The notes: generated by a model from the letters alone, not told the origin. Counted from the stretch's first letter, positions 1 through 9,379 are shown. The stretch: 64,000 nt of DNA from Ferruginibacter sp. (GCA_028288705.1 JAQBNH010000019.1:186001-250000); one strand, 5' to 3'. A program made the numbers and translations.

Positions 1-720
1 GAACTGGGCATGGTGCCTACATTTAATACCGTTGCGGAAATCAGGGGTACCGAAAAACCAGAGGAGTATGTATTGTTGTCGGCCCATTTCGATTCCTGGG
101 ATGGCGGAACCGGCGCTACAGATAATGGTACCGGCACACTGGTGATGATGGAAGCTATGCGCATCCTGAAAACTTTATATCCTGCACCAAAACGTACGAT
201 CCTCGTTGGTCATTGGGGTAGCGAAGAGCAGGGCTTAAACGGTTCGCGGGCATTTGTAGAAGATCACCCCGAGATCGTAAAAAATATCCAGGCGGTATTT
301 AACCAGGACAATGGCACGGGCCGCGTTGTAAATATTTCCGGGCAGGGGTTTTTAAATGCCTACGATTATATTGGCCGCTGGCTGGCTGCCGTTCCTGAAA
401 AGATCCGGACTCAAATCGATACGCGTTTTCCCGGCACGCCGGGCGGTGGCGGTTCTGACTTCGCTTCCTTCGTAGCTGCGGGCGTGCCGGCATTCTCCCT
501 TAGTTCCAATAGCTGGTCTTATGGGGCTTACACCTGGCATACCAACCGCGATACCTACGATAAAATTGTATTCGATGACCTGCGTAGCAATGCAATACTT
601 ACAGCAGTGCTGGCTTATATGGCTTCAGAAGACGACCAGAAAACGTCCCGCGAAAGGGCAGTGTTACCAGGCAAATGGCCGGAAAAGAAATCACCGACAA
701 GAAAGGGTGGAGTTAATTAA
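1..720 (+). CDS. M28 family zinc metallopeptidase, C-terminal part (5' end outside window)
   Basis: The frame is open from base 1 (E-L-G before the first Met at base 10), so the true start lies upstream and only about 239 C-terminal residues are seen. The visible part is the M28 aminopeptidase catalytic domain: HFDSWD and ATDNGTG supply the first His and the bridging Asp, SEEQG supplies the catalytic Glu and a metal-binding Glu, NQDNGTG another Asp, and YTWHTNRDTYDK the last metal-binding His. Members of this family are secreted or periplasmic exopeptidases acting on peptides (carboxypeptidase Q or aminopeptidase type). The N-terminal signal peptide and PA-type insert, if present, cannot be judged. 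A strong hairpin follows the stop at once. Confidence is high for family, low for substrate. Confidence 0.9.
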   Translation, partial: ELGMVPTFNTVAEIRGTEKPEEYVLLSAHFDSWDGGTGATDNGTGTLVMMEAMRILKTLYPAPKRTILVGHWGSEEQGLNGSRAFVEDHPEIVKNIQAVFNQDNGTGRVVNISGQGFLNAYDYIGRWLAAVPEKIRTQIDTRFPGTPGGGGSDFASFVAAGVPAFSLSSNSWSYGAYTWHTNRDTYDKIVFDDLRSNAILTAVLAYMASEDDQKTSRERAVLPGKWPEKKSPTRKGGVN

Positions 721-732
721 ATAACTACATAC

Positions 733-764
733 AAAAAGGCCGGCTTGTTATAGCCGGCCTTTTT
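733..764. terminator. Bidirectional rho-independent terminator
   Basis: A perfect 13-bp stem (733-745 pairs with 752-764, core GGCCGGCT) closes a 6-base loop and is flanked by an A-run on the left and a T-run on the right, so it can terminate both the M28 gene and the convergent gene that ends at 782. Confidence 0.85.
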
Positions 765-781
765 ATGATTACCATAATCCT

Positions 782-1156
782 TTACTCTGAATATTGTTGC
801 ACAAGCAAGGTGGATATTTTATTGTCTGCATCGAGGCCAACAAGTAATTGTAACACCGGCGTACCTTCCACACGGTATTTATTGATTCCCTCCATACTGG
901 TTACATAAGAAACCGTTTCAAATTTGTTTATCGGGAGCAGGCGGTCTATCACCACAGACCTGAAATCATCGGCACTGATCTGATCGCGAAATGCTGTCCC
1001 GGTAAGCTCATAAAGACTATCGGGTTGGCCGCGCTTAAGCATGCCAATTATTTTCCAGGCGATGCTGTCGGTCTTTAATTCAACAGGCGATTTTGGTTGT
1101 GCTATACAAATCCCAATGCTGAAGCAGGAAAAAAGGGTAAGGAGAATCTGTTTCAT
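782..1156 (-). CDS. Small secreted protein, DUF3887-like
   Basis: A 124-residue protein with a clear signal peptide (MKQILLTLFSCFSIGICIAQ, cleavage after the Ala-Gln region). The mature part has an alpha/beta look with the sequence pattern MLKRGQPDSLYELTG and FRDQIS, which resembles the DUF3887 domain often found in front of serine hydrolases and in stand-alone exported proteins of Bacteroidota. The domain call is from memory and tentative. No catalytic residues can be pointed out. It is convergent with the M28 peptidase gene and divergent from the beta-helix gene, so it is probably a single-gene unit. Function unknown. Confidence 0.65.
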   Translation of the reverse strand: MKQILLTLFSCFSIGICIAQPKSPVELKTDSIAWKIIGMLKRGQPDSLYELTGTAFRDQISADDFRSVVIDRLLPINKFETVSYVTSMEGINKYRVEGTPVLQLLVGLDADNKISTLLVQQYSE

Positions 1157-1620
1157 ATTATTTTTTTAGAACGTAAAAGTAAGAATCGGGTAGCTGTTTT
1201 ACTACATCTGTGTTGGATTTTTGACAGAACCGGTAAATTCAACGGATACGCTGTAGTCCTCCCGATTTTACCAGCTTTAAAAGCTACTACAATCAATTAG
1301 AATATTGTGGAATGTTTTCCATTGCAAAAATTTCTTTTGTTAAAAGGAAGGCAGTTTTTTAGCGCAATACAACAAGCATATTATTTACAAATATTTCTAA
1401 CTGCATGAATATTAATCATCTATGCCGTTTTCGACTTTATTTGTTAAGGGTTTTATGTTAATAGCAATAATGTGGAATGTGGAATTTTATTTCTAATGGT
1501 ACGGTTCTTGGCAATTTGCCGCGTTCGTATACGTTAATGATACGTTCTCTTTACAAACACAAGGTATCAGGCGACGCCGGCCGCCGAAATATCAACAGAA
1601 TTAAAAACCAATATTACTAC
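1157..1620. other. AT-rich divergent intergenic region
   Basis: About 460 bases between two divergent genes. I see no convincing coding sequence: the frame of the downstream gene stays open back to an ATG at 1477, but those 48 extra residues would precede a perfect signal peptide and look random. It presumably holds both promoters, but no clean TAnnTTTG element with a -33 TTTG was found. Confidence 0.5.
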
Positions 1621-2991
1621 ATGAAAAACGTCCTGATGATTGTTGTTCTTCTGCTATCCGGAAGAATTGTTTCAGCCCAGTGTAACACTGCAGCGCCTGT
1701 TACTTATTACCTCACTCAAACCGGCCCCAACGAGATCTACCGTCCTAATGGTACTGCGTGGAAAGGCGGTGATACCGTAAAAATTACCGGTACTTCTTAC
1801 AGTGTAATTGAATTTTACAACGTGGGCGGTGATGCCTGCCGCGACTTAGTGATTATGCCACAGTCAACCGTGAGCACTCCGATCTTCCGTATTAAAGGCA
1901 AAAGCCATAACATCAAGATCTGGGGCGGTAAACAACAATACGGCATCAAGATCAACGGCTCTCTTGCCATTACAAAAAGCACAAATATCTGGGCAGATAA
2001 TATCGAAGCCTTTGGTGGAAGCATCGGGGTGTATTGCAAACAGGATTATGATGCGTCTGATCCTGAAACATGGCAGCCCGGTTATGTGATGAGCAAAATG
2101 CGTTTCACCAACCTGTATATTCATGATGTTGATGGCGAAGGATTTTATGTTGGCCATACATCTCCGGACGGTAAAGAATACAATGGTGTAAACTATGTGC
2201 CCATTCGTTTAGACAGCGTAGAAATCAGCAATTGCCTGGTTGAAAGAACGCAGTGGGATGGCATCCAGGTGTCTAACGCACGTAACGGGTTGAAAATTTT
2301 TAATAACACCGTTAGGGATTATGGTATGTTGAACCTCAGCAGCCAGCAGGCGGGTATCATTCTCGGCAGTAATACCAATGGCGATGTATATAACAATACG
2401 GTGATCGGCGGAACGGGCAACGGTATCGAATTATTCGGTTACGGTGTGATCAAATGTTACAACAACACGCTGGAAAACTGCGGTAGCGACGGAACGGCAA
2501 ATGGTCAGCAGTCATTGTATTGCGGCGACTACGTTACCCTCACAGAAAATAACCCGAAGCAGACTTTAATGATCTATAATAATTTCATTAAGAACCCACG
2601 CCCTTCTGCAGCGATTTTCGTAGCAGGTTATGCGAACAACTCGTTTCCGTCAACAGTTACAAATAATAAAATGTGTATCTCTAATCCACCGGCTAACTGG
2701 GCAACTACTTACGTAAAAGTATATACTGCCAACAGCACGGTGACAAACAACACATTGGATTGCAACGGAACGCTGGTTATCCTCCCCGTGAAATTTGTTT
2801 CATTCACTGCGGTAAAAAACAGTGCAACCTCTTACACCGTAACATTTGAAGTGGAAGAAGATACCAACCTCAGCCGCTACGAAGTTGTGGTGAAGGATCC
2901 GGAAACCGGCGTTGAGCGTGTGTTAAAGCTCATCATCCCGGAAGGTCAGTTGACCGGCAAGAAAAAATACACGCAGGTGATTAACCTATAA
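1621..2991 (+). CDS. Secreted right-handed parallel beta-helix protein
   Basis: Taking the start at 1621 gives 456 residues with a standard signal peptide (MKNVLMIVVLLLSGRIVSAQ); an in-frame ATG at 1477 would bury it and is rejected. The body is a series of short strands with regular Asn, Gly and Val/Ile spacing (repeated N-N-T motifs such as FNNTVRDYG, YNNTVIGG, YNNTLENCG), the signature of pectate-lyase-like or NosD-like beta-helices that commonly bind or cut polysaccharides. No catalytic residues of a lyase can be named. The end (LPVKFVSFTA...) matches the beta-sandwich stretch that often precedes sorting domains in Bacteroidota, but no full type IX sorting domain follows. A small lipoprotein gene lies 58 bases downstream and may be co-transcribed. 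Confidence 0.8.
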   Translation: MKNVLMIVVLLLSGRIVSAQCNTAAPVTYYLTQTGPNEIYRPNGTAWKGGDTVKITGTSYSVIEFYNVGGDACRDLVIMPQSTVSTPIFRIKGKSHNIKIWGGKQQYGIKINGSLAITKSTNIWADNIEAFGGSIGVYCKQDYDASDPETWQPGYVMSKMRFTNLYIHDVDGEGFYVGHTSPDGKEYNGVNYVPIRLDSVEISNCLVERTQWDGIQVSNARNGLKIFNNTVRDYGMLNLSSQQAGIILGSNTNGDVYNNTVIGGTGNGIELFGYGVIKCYNNTLENCGSDGTANGQQSLYCGDYVTLTENNPKQTLMIYNNFIKNPRPSAAIFVAGYANNSFPSTVTNNKMCISNPPANWATTYVKVYTANSTVTNNTLDCNGTLVILPVKFVSFTAVKNSATSYTVTFEVEEDTNLSRYEVVVKDPETGVERVLKLIIPEGQLTGKKKYTQVINL

Positions 2992-3049
2992 CGTATCCAG
3001 ACCACAATCAACTAATAACAAAAACATCCACAAGAAACTCCAATCGATT

Positions 3050-3226
3050 ATGAAAAAACTATTTGTTGTTGCTTTGATAGCAGCGGCCTTCAGCTCTTGT
3101 GCTAAGGAAGAATTAATCCCGGTTCCTGTAAAAGGCGCCGACACAACAAAATCGGCAATCGTGTTTATCCGTGCCGTAAATAAAGACAGTTCAACTGTAG
3201 AATCAGAAAGAATCCTTTTAAGATAA
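3050..3226 (+). CDS. 58-residue lipoprotein
   Basis: A short gene: ATG at 3050, TAA at 3224-3226. The product starts MKKLFVVALIAAAFSSCAKE, a lipoprotein signal peptide with lipobox FSSC, so Cys17 should be acylated and the remaining 42 residues exported. The mature part is polar, with one beta-like stretch (SAIVFIRAV). Nothing in it suggests a catalytic role. It follows the beta-helix gene by 58 bases in the same direction and is closed by a strong terminator, which argues that it is a real final gene of that unit. Function unknown. Confidence 0.7.
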   Translation: MKKLFVVALIAAAFSSCAKEELIPVPVKGADTTKSAIVFIRAVNKDSSTVESERILLR

Positions 3227-3247
3227 TTACCACTGAAACCACAATGG

Positions 3248-3273
3248 CCCGCAACCTCGTTGCGGGTTTTTTT
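3248..3273 (+). terminator. Rho-independent terminator
   Basis: An 8-bp perfect stem (CCCGCAAC at 3248-3255 with GTTGCGGG at 3259-3266), a 3-base loop and a run of seven T. It ends the beta-helix/lipoprotein unit. Confidence 0.85.
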
Positions 3274-3295
3274 ATACCGTAAATTTTGTACACAT

Positions 3296-3303
3296 TATAT
3301 TTG
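3296..3303 (+). promoter_or_regulatory. Possible -7 element (TATATTTG)
   Basis: TATATTTG matches the Bacteroidota -7 consensus TAnnTTTG and lies 72 bases before the S74-domain gene, just after the previous terminator. No TTTG sits at the usual spacing upstream, so this is tentative. Confidence 0.3.
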
Positions 3304-3374
3304 ATAACCCCCGAATAGTATTATATTAGTTAAGATTTCTACCCACCTCCCCAGCACCACCCAAAATAACTGTA

Positions 3375-4886
3375 ATGATAAAAGTATTCCTGCTGCTCAT
3401 GCTGTTTGTTTCCAGCACCCTGTTTGCCCAAAACGTTGGTATCGGTATCACGCCGCCAACGAACCGCCTGCACGTTTTTTCTGCAGCTGATCCTCTGCGT
3501 TTGGAAGGCTTGCAAAGTGGAACGTCAACAGATAGTATTCTCACCGTCACAAACACAGGCGTTTTAAAACGAAGATCTAATTTAGTTATCGGAAATGGCT
3601 GGTCGCTTGCAGGAAACACTGCAACAAACCCGGCCACAGCATTCCTGGGAACGACAGATAAGATCGCCTTCAGCATTCGTACCAATAATTTACGCAGCGC
3701 TTTTCTTGATCCCGACTCTTCTAAAAGAAACAATGCGTTCGGATACCGCGCGCTCAATACAGCGATCACTGGCGAGGGAAATACGGCTATCGGATTTTTA
3801 TCACTGTCAAAAATCACCAGCGGTATTTACAACATCAGTATTGGTGATTCCGCTTCCTGGAACCTGACGAGCGGGTTCAATAATATCGCGATTGGCGCCG
3901 ATGCCCTGGCAACTGTCGCCACCGCTTCCGGCAATATTGCCATCGGCTCCAATGCATTAAAAAATACCGTCTCTTCAGAAAATATTGCCATCGGTAACCA
4001 GGCGCTAGCGAACAATAACGTCGGCAGTAACCTGCTGGCGATCGGGGCAAATGCATTGCTCAATAATCAGACAAATTTTACGCAACTGGCGATCGGCAAC
4101 AACGCACTTTCGCAAACAAATGCCGGCCTCGAAAATGTGGCCATCGGCTACAATGCAGGTACATCGCTGGTGACCGCTTCGTATAATGTCTTACTCGGTC
4201 ATTATGCATTCAGTTCTGCCAGCAACGCCAGCAACAACACCATCCTCGGACACAATGCCGGCCTTGCTTACACAGCCACAGGAAATACCAACAATACGTT
4301 TCTCGGTTACCAGGCTGGTTTCAGTCAAACGACCGGCACGGGCAACACTTATATCGGTGCCAACGTTGATCTGCCCACCGTCGTTTCGATCAGCAATTCC
4401 ACCGGCCTCGGGCAAGGCGTTCAGATCACTGCCAGCAACCAGGTGCGTGTTGGGAATACGAGTGTATCCAGCATCGGCGGACAAGTTGGGTGGAGCACGC
4501 TGAGTGATGCGCGCATCAAGGCAAATATCAAAGAAGATGTACATGGTCTTGATTTTATCATGCGACTTCGCCCCGTCACGTACAATTATGACCTGGAAAA
4601 ACTCCAGCGTTTGCAGGGTGTACAAAAGATAAATTATAAAACGGATGCGGCATTTGAGCAACTGCGTTTCTCGGGCTTTCTCGCACAGGAAGTTCAGCAG
4701 GCAGCAGATGCAGCGCATTATGATTTCAGTGGTGTAGATAAACCATCAAATGAACATACAGCTTATGGATTACGCTACGCAGAATTGGTGGTGCCGCTGG
4801 TAAAAGCCATGCAGGAAATGAAAGCGATGCTCGATCAGCAACAAAAAGAAATTGAACAGTTAAAAAAATTACTCGAGGCACGGTAA
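3375..4886 (+). CDS. Secreted adhesin-like fibre protein with C-terminal S74 self-cleaving chaperone domain
   Basis: 503 residues. Signal peptide MIKVFLLLMLFVSSTLFAQ, then from about residue 110 to 330 a run of 14-20-residue repeats of the type GNIAIGSNAL / ENIAIGNQAL / TQLAIGNNAL, like the left-handed beta-roll head of trimeric YadA-type adhesins. Residues about 370-475 form a peptidase S74 domain: SDARIK gives Ser377 and Lys382, spaced as in the Ser-Lys dyad of phage endosialidase chaperone domains, and GFLAQEV is also typical. The tail (MQEMKAMLDQQQKEIEQLKK) is a coiled coil. S74 domains help a trimeric fibre fold and then cut themselves off, so the product is probably a trimeric surface fibre released or matured by cleavage just before Ser377. 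Next to it are DUF1800 and DUF1501 genes. Confidence 0.85.
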   Translation: MIKVFLLLMLFVSSTLFAQNVGIGITPPTNRLHVFSAADPLRLEGLQSGTSTDSILTVTNTGVLKRRSNLVIGNGWSLAGNTATNPATAFLGTTDKIAFSIRTNNLRSAFLDPDSSKRNNAFGYRALNTAITGEGNTAIGFLSLSKITSGIYNISIGDSASWNLTSGFNNIAIGADALATVATASGNIAIGSNALKNTVSSENIAIGNQALANNNVGSNLLAIGANALLNNQTNFTQLAIGNNALSQTNAGLENVAIGYNAGTSLVTASYNVLLGHYAFSSASNASNNTILGHNAGLAYTATGNTNNTFLGYQAGFSQTTGTGNTYIGANVDLPTVVSISNSTGLGQGVQITASNQVRVGNTSVSSIGGQVGWSTLSDARIKANIKEDVHGLDFIMRLRPVTYNYDLEKLQRLQGVQKINYKTDAAFEQLRFSGFLAQEVQQAADAAHYDFSGVDKPSNEHTAYGLRYAELVVPLVKAMQEMKAMLDQQQKEIEQLKKLLEAR

Positions 4887-4918
4887 GCCCGCTTGTTCAC
4901 AAGATTTAATTTTTCATC

Positions 4919-6634
4919 ATGGATAGAAATGAATTTTTCAACACGTTACTTCCGGCACGCAACAGGCAGAAGCGTGATCGCGAAACTGCACATGTTTCAC
5001 CATATGGTGCACTCACCCGGAATTTCGTCACGGGGATAAATCCTTATGCCGGTGCCTGGACAAGCAATGAAGTGATTCATTTACTCAAGCGGCTTTGTTA
5101 TGGGGCCCCCCGGGAAGATGTCGACTATTTTCTTGGGATGACTTATGCGCAGTCTGTAGATGAATTACTCAATACGCTCAACACGATTCAAAATACGGGA
5201 GAGCCGGTGAAAACCTACAGCACCAACACAACAGATACGCCTGCCACGGACGGTGATTGGGCGGTGCCCGTTGGCGCCACATGGGTGAATACGCATACGG
5301 GTTCAGGCTCTGTAAATTATTATCGCAGGGAATCGTTGAAGTCCTGGTGGTTCGATACGATGATCAACCAACCACGCAGTATTGAAGAAAAAATGATCCT
5401 GTTCTGGAGCACGCATTTCGCGATTGAATTTGATACGGTGGATAGCGGCCGCCTGAATTATCAGTACCTCAAAACACTAAGGCAATACGCGCTCGGAAAT
5501 TTTAAAGCATTTACAAAAGCGATCACCTTAAATCCTGCGATGCTGATCTACCTCAACGGTTACCTCAACAGCAAAACGGCGCCGGATGAAAACTATGCAC
5601 GTGAGTTGCAGGAATTGTTTACGATGGGCAAAGGCCCGCTAAGCCAATATACTGAAGATGATGTGCGTGAGGCGGCGAAAGTATTAACAGGTTACCAGGT
5701 GAATACGACCACACTGGTATCTTCGTTTACGGCTTCCCGTCACCAGACAGCAGCAAAGCAATTTTCTTCTTTTTATAATAACAGCATTATTTCCCGCCCC
5801 ATTGCGGAAGGCCCGCTGGAACTGGACGACCTGCTGAATATGATCTTTGCGAAAGATGAAGTGAGCCTTTATCTCTGCCGCAGGATTTACCGTTTTTTTG
5901 TGCAGGAAAATATTGATGCGCAGGTTGAAGCAGATATTATTGCACCACTCGCTGCAACATTTCGCAGTTCGAATTACGAGATCAAACCTGTGCTGGCGCA
6001 ATTATTCAAAAGCGAACATTTCTTCGATGTATTGCAATATGGAGCGATGATAAAAAGCGCGGCAGACTTCACTGTCGGACTGATGCGCGAATGTAAGATC
6101 AAGTTGCCGCCAAAAACAAATCCGGCGCTGCGCCAACGCCATCTGGGATATATTGGCAACAGTTTTTTATTATCCATCGAACAGAGCCTTGGTGATCCGC
6201 CGAACGTATCAGGTTTCCCGGCTTATTATCAAACGCCTTTATTTGATAAACTCTGGATCAATTCTGATACTTTTTCCAAACGGCAAAACCTGATCAACCT
6301 GTTGGTGAACGGCGGTTACAGCAATGGCGGGTATAGATTGTTTTTTGATGTGGTTGACTTTGCGCGCCGGATGAGCAATCCCGCAGATCCCAATCAACTC
6401 GTCCTTGATTTTAATAAATATTTATTCCGCAGAACATTAAGCCAGGGATTAAGGGATACCATTAAAACTCAAATGTTGTTGACAGGCCAGGTAACAGATA
6501 GTTACTGGACAGATGCCTGGAACGCCTACATCAGTGCACCTGCAGTGTTGAACAATTATACTGTGGTGAATAATCGCCTGAAAACACTTGCCCTTTATTT
6601 CCTGAGTAAACTGGAAGAATACCAGTTGATGTAA
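4919..6634 (+). CDS. DUF1800 family protein
   Basis: 571 residues matching the DUF1800 family: an N-terminal segment with LLKRLCYGAPREDVDYFLG, the characteristic EKMILFWSTHFAIE stretch, and NYARELQELFTMGKGP in the middle. The biochemical role of the family is unknown; its genes are nearly always followed by a DUF1501 gene, as here (26 bases downstream), so the two very probably act together. I see no signal peptide at the chosen start, although the DUF1501 partner is exported. The length is normal. The gene starts 32 bases after the S74 fibre gene, so all three could be one transcript. Confidence 0.9.
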   Translation: MDRNEFFNTLLPARNRQKRDRETAHVSPYGALTRNFVTGINPYAGAWTSNEVIHLLKRLCYGAPREDVDYFLGMTYAQSVDELLNTLNTIQNTGEPVKTYSTNTTDTPATDGDWAVPVGATWVNTHTGSGSVNYYRRESLKSWWFDTMINQPRSIEEKMILFWSTHFAIEFDTVDSGRLNYQYLKTLRQYALGNFKAFTKAITLNPAMLIYLNGYLNSKTAPDENYARELQELFTMGKGPLSQYTEDDVREAAKVLTGYQVNTTTLVSSFTASRHQTAAKQFSSFYNNSIISRPIAEGPLELDDLLNMIFAKDEVSLYLCRRIYRFFVQENIDAQVEADIIAPLAATFRSSNYEIKPVLAQLFKSEHFFDVLQYGAMIKSAADFTVGLMRECKIKLPPKTNPALRQRHLGYIGNSFLLSIEQSLGDPPNVSGFPAYYQTPLFDKLWINSDTFSKRQNLINLLVNGGYSNGGYRLFFDVVDFARRMSNPADPNQLVLDFNKYLFRRTLSQGLRDTIKTQMLLTGQVTDSYWTDAWNAYISAPAVLNNYTVVNNRLKTLALYFLSKLEEYQLM

Positions 6635-6660
6635 TCCTGATCATGTTTTAATTAACGAAT

Positions 6661-8247
6661 ATGGAACGTAGAAAATTTATTCGCAACAGCGCACTTACTG
6701 CAGTTAGTTTACCGGCTGCCATCAATGGTTTCAGCCTTACGGCCCATGCTGACAACAGTTTGCTCGCAGCATTCCTTCCGCCCGGAACCGCCAACGATCA
6801 CATCCTCGTCATCATCCAGATGAGTGGCGGGAATGATGGCCTGAATATGGTGATCCCGCTGGATCAGTACACGAATTATTTTAATGCGCGCAGCAATATC
6901 GCCATCGCGCAAAATAAAGTGCTGCCGCTCACCGGGACGATCACTACCGGCCTGCATCCTTCGCTTACGGGTTTACGTGATATGTATGACCAGGGAAATT
7001 TATCTATCATCCAGGCCGCGGGTTACCCGGCACCAAGTTTTTCGCATTTTCGCGCCACAGATATCTGGATGACAGCTTCCAACAGCAACGAATATTTTAG
7101 TGACGGCTGGATTGGCCGTTACCTGAACGGAGAATACCCCGGTTATCCCGCGGGTTATCCAAATACGCAAATGCCGCATCCGCTCGGTATCCAGTTCGGT
7201 TCGGGAACATCACTCGCATTGTTAGGCCCGCAATCCCCGATGGGTTATACGATCAGCGACCCGAATGCATTTCTAAATAACGCCGATGGGGGAGAAGATC
7301 TTGTTCCGCTGGATACGCCGATGGGCCTGAAGTTGCAATATGTGCGCGACGTGTCAAAGCAGTCACAGGCATATTACACTGCCGTAAAAGATGCCTACAA
7401 TCTTCCCGGTAACAATAATCTCGTAACCTACCCGAACAATAGCCTCAGCAACCAGTTAAAAATTGTGGCAAGGCTGATCAATGGTGGCTTAAAAACAAAA
7501 GTGTATGTCGTAAGTATGGGTGGATTTGATACGCACTCCAACCAGGTAAATACCAACGATACATCGCTGGGCAATCATGCAAACCTGATGGCAACATTGG
7601 GCAACACGACGCAGGCTTTTCATAACGATCTTAAATTAATGAACAAGGATCAGCGCGTGCTGGGCATGACCTTCAGTGAATTTGGCAGAAGAATAAAAAG
7701 TAACAGCAGCATTGGAACAGACCATGGTTATGCGGCACCGATGTTTATTTTCGGCACACAGGCAACCGGCGGGATCGTTGGCAGCAGCCCGGTGCTACCC
7801 GCAGTTGCAGGCGTGAACGATCAAATCCCTTTGCAGAATGATTTCCGCAACATTTATTACAGCATCATGAAACGCTGGCTCTGCCAGGATTCCAACAGCC
7901 TGCTCGAAATCATGGCCAACAGTTATACCGATGTAAATATTTGCAACAATGTGAATTGTGCACCGCTTGGGCGCCAAACAACTAACCCGGCTGATTTTGT
8001 ACGCAATTATCCCAACCCGGCGATCGGAAGTACAAAAGTGGAGTTTGAAACCCAGGGAGGCCACACCCTTTTGCAACTGGTAAGTAAGGAAGGAATCACA
8101 CTCGCTACTTTAATTGAAACCAGCTATGACCGTCCGCAAACCATCACCAAACAAGTGGACCTTTCGCCATATCCTCCGGGTATGTATTACCTGCGTTTTC
8201 AAAATGGATTTAACCGCCAGATGAAGCCGATCATCAGGGCCAGGTAA
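6661..8247 (+). CDS. DUF1501 family protein with Tat signal and type IX sorting domain
   Basis: 528 residues. The N-terminus MERRKFIRNSALTAVSLPAA is a twin-arginine type signal, usual for DUF1501 proteins, which belong to the alkaline-phosphatase/sulfatase-like superfamily. Family landmarks are IQMSGGNDGLNMVIP near residue 52, VVSMGGFDTH in the middle, and TFSEFGRRI with TDHGYAAPMF near residues 340-360. The last 80 residues begin NYPNPAIGSTKVEF and end with a basic strand, which is a type A C-terminal sorting domain recognised by the type IX secretion system. The protein is therefore predicted to cross the inner membrane folded (Tat) and then the outer membrane by T9SS. It pairs with the DUF1800 gene just upstream. 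Enzymatic activity is unknown. Confidence 0.9.
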   Translation: MERRKFIRNSALTAVSLPAAINGFSLTAHADNSLLAAFLPPGTANDHILVIIQMSGGNDGLNMVIPLDQYTNYFNARSNIAIAQNKVLPLTGTITTGLHPSLTGLRDMYDQGNLSIIQAAGYPAPSFSHFRATDIWMTASNSNEYFSDGWIGRYLNGEYPGYPAGYPNTQMPHPLGIQFGSGTSLALLGPQSPMGYTISDPNAFLNNADGGEDLVPLDTPMGLKLQYVRDVSKQSQAYYTAVKDAYNLPGNNNLVTYPNNSLSNQLKIVARLINGGLKTKVYVVSMGGFDTHSNQVNTNDTSLGNHANLMATLGNTTQAFHNDLKLMNKDQRVLGMTFSEFGRRIKSNSSIGTDHGYAAPMFIFGTQATGGIVGSSPVLPAVAGVNDQIPLQNDFRNIYYSIMKRWLCQDSNSLLEIMANSYTDVNICNNVNCAPLGRQTTNPADFVRNYPNPAIGSTKVEFETQGGHTLLQLVSKEGITLATLIETSYDRPQTITKQVDLSPYPPGMYYLRFQNGFNRQMKPIIRAR

Positions 8248-8298
8248 AATTGCTGGTGCGGCTGCAGCTATTTCGGAATAAATGGCCGGGCTCTTCCG

Positions 8299-8306
8299 TA
8301 CATTTG
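8299..8306 (+). promoter_or_regulatory. -7 promoter element of the NdpA gene
   Basis: TACATTTG followed by CCGCCTAA, 17 bases before the start codon at 8324. The same TAnnTTTGCCG..TAA context recurs before ccoS (12749) and the desaturase gene (21992). No matching -33 TTTG was found. Confidence 0.45.
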
Positions 8307-8323
8307 CCGCCTAAAAATTACCG

Positions 8324-9379
8324 ATGATCAGTTACGCAGATGCCGGGATGGAAAGCCTGTCTATCCATCATACAGGCAACCCCTCCACGCAGGAACGATA
8401 CACCCTATCCTCCGCGCCACTGCCGGTGCAGGAAGATATGCTCCGCCGTCTTTTGTTACAGTACTTTTTAATGCCTTTCGAAAAGGCCACAGAGATCTTC
8501 CGGTTTACGCATTCTTCTGCTGATCCTGACTTGAACGAAATGTTTCATTTCGCCAGCGCAATTTTTGAAGCACCGGAAACGATCCATGAAAACAGCATCA
8601 GGATGCTGAAGCATTTATATTCGGTTTCCAATCATCCGAAAATAAAACCCGGCGAATTATACGTCGCCTATTTTAAGCATATCAAAGTAGAAGGGCGCGA
8701 CCTGGATGCGATCGGCATTTTTAAATCAGAGAGCAAAGAAAGCTACCTCAAAGTGAGCAGCAATGCCAATGGATTCGACATGGGTTATGAAGAAGAAGCG
8801 ATCAACATTAAAAAACTCGATAAAGGTTGCCTCATCTTCAATCATGAGCGGGAAGAAGGATATAAAGTAGCGATCGTCGACAATACCAATCGCAGTGCAG
8901 AAGCCGCTTATTGGGTAGACGCATTCCTGCAGTTAAAAATGCGCAATGACGATTACCAGCAAACCCACGCCACGCTAAGCGCCTACAAGAATTTTATCAA
9001 TGAAAAGATCGAAGATGTTTTCGAGATCAACCAGGCTGAGAAAATTGATATGCTGAATCGCTCCATAAAATACTTTAAGCAAAAGGATCATTTTGACATG
9101 GAGGAATTCGGCAACGAAGTGATCGGTGATAAAGACGGGATCGAGTCTTTTAAAAACTATAAACAGGATTTTGAAAAAGAGTTTGAAACAGTGATGCCCG
9201 ACCAGTTTGCGATTTCCGATGCCGCAGTGAAGAAGCAGGCCAGAATGTACCGCGCCGTTTTAAAACTGGATAAGAACTTTCACATATATATTCACGGCAG
9301 CCACGAAATGATTGAGAAGGGGTTTGATCAGCCTCGAAACCTCAACTATTATAAAGTTTATTTTAACGAGGAGCAGTAG
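8324..9379 (+). CDS. 37-kDa nucleoid-associated protein (NdpA/YejK family)
   Basis: 351 residues with the layout of the 37-kDa nucleoid-associated protein family: an N-terminal domain with repeated strands, then LYVAYFKHIKVEGRDLDAIGIFKSE near residues 110-135, and a C-terminal domain of alternating helices with the segment MLNRSIKYFKQKDHFDMEEF. In Escherichia coli the family member binds the nucleoid, but the role is not well defined; in Bacteroidota such genes occur on chromosomes and near mobile elements. Here the gene stands alone with its own promoter. The start at 8324 could instead be a few codons downstream (Met9), but the promoter position fits 8324. Confidence 0.8.
   Translation: MISYADAGMESLSIHHTGNPSTQERYTLSSAPLPVQEDMLRRLLLQYFLMPFEKATEIFRFTHSSADPDLNEMFHFASAIFEAPETIHENSIRMLKHLYSVSNHPKIKPGELYVAYFKHIKVEGRDLDAIGIFKSESKESYLKVSSNANGFDMGYEEEAINIKKLDKGCLIFNHEREEGYKVAIVDNTNRSAEAAYWVDAFLQLKMRNDDYQQTHATLSAYKNFINEKIEDVFEINQAEKIDMLNRSIKYFKQKDHFDMEEFGNEVIGDKDGIESFKNYKQDFEKEFETVMPDQFAISDAAVKKQARMYRAVLKLDKNFHIYIHGSHEMIEKGFDQPRNLNYYKVYFNEEQ

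Noticed and set aside
1477-1620. Upstream start of the beta-helix gene
   Set aside because: It buries a clear signal peptide starting at 1621.
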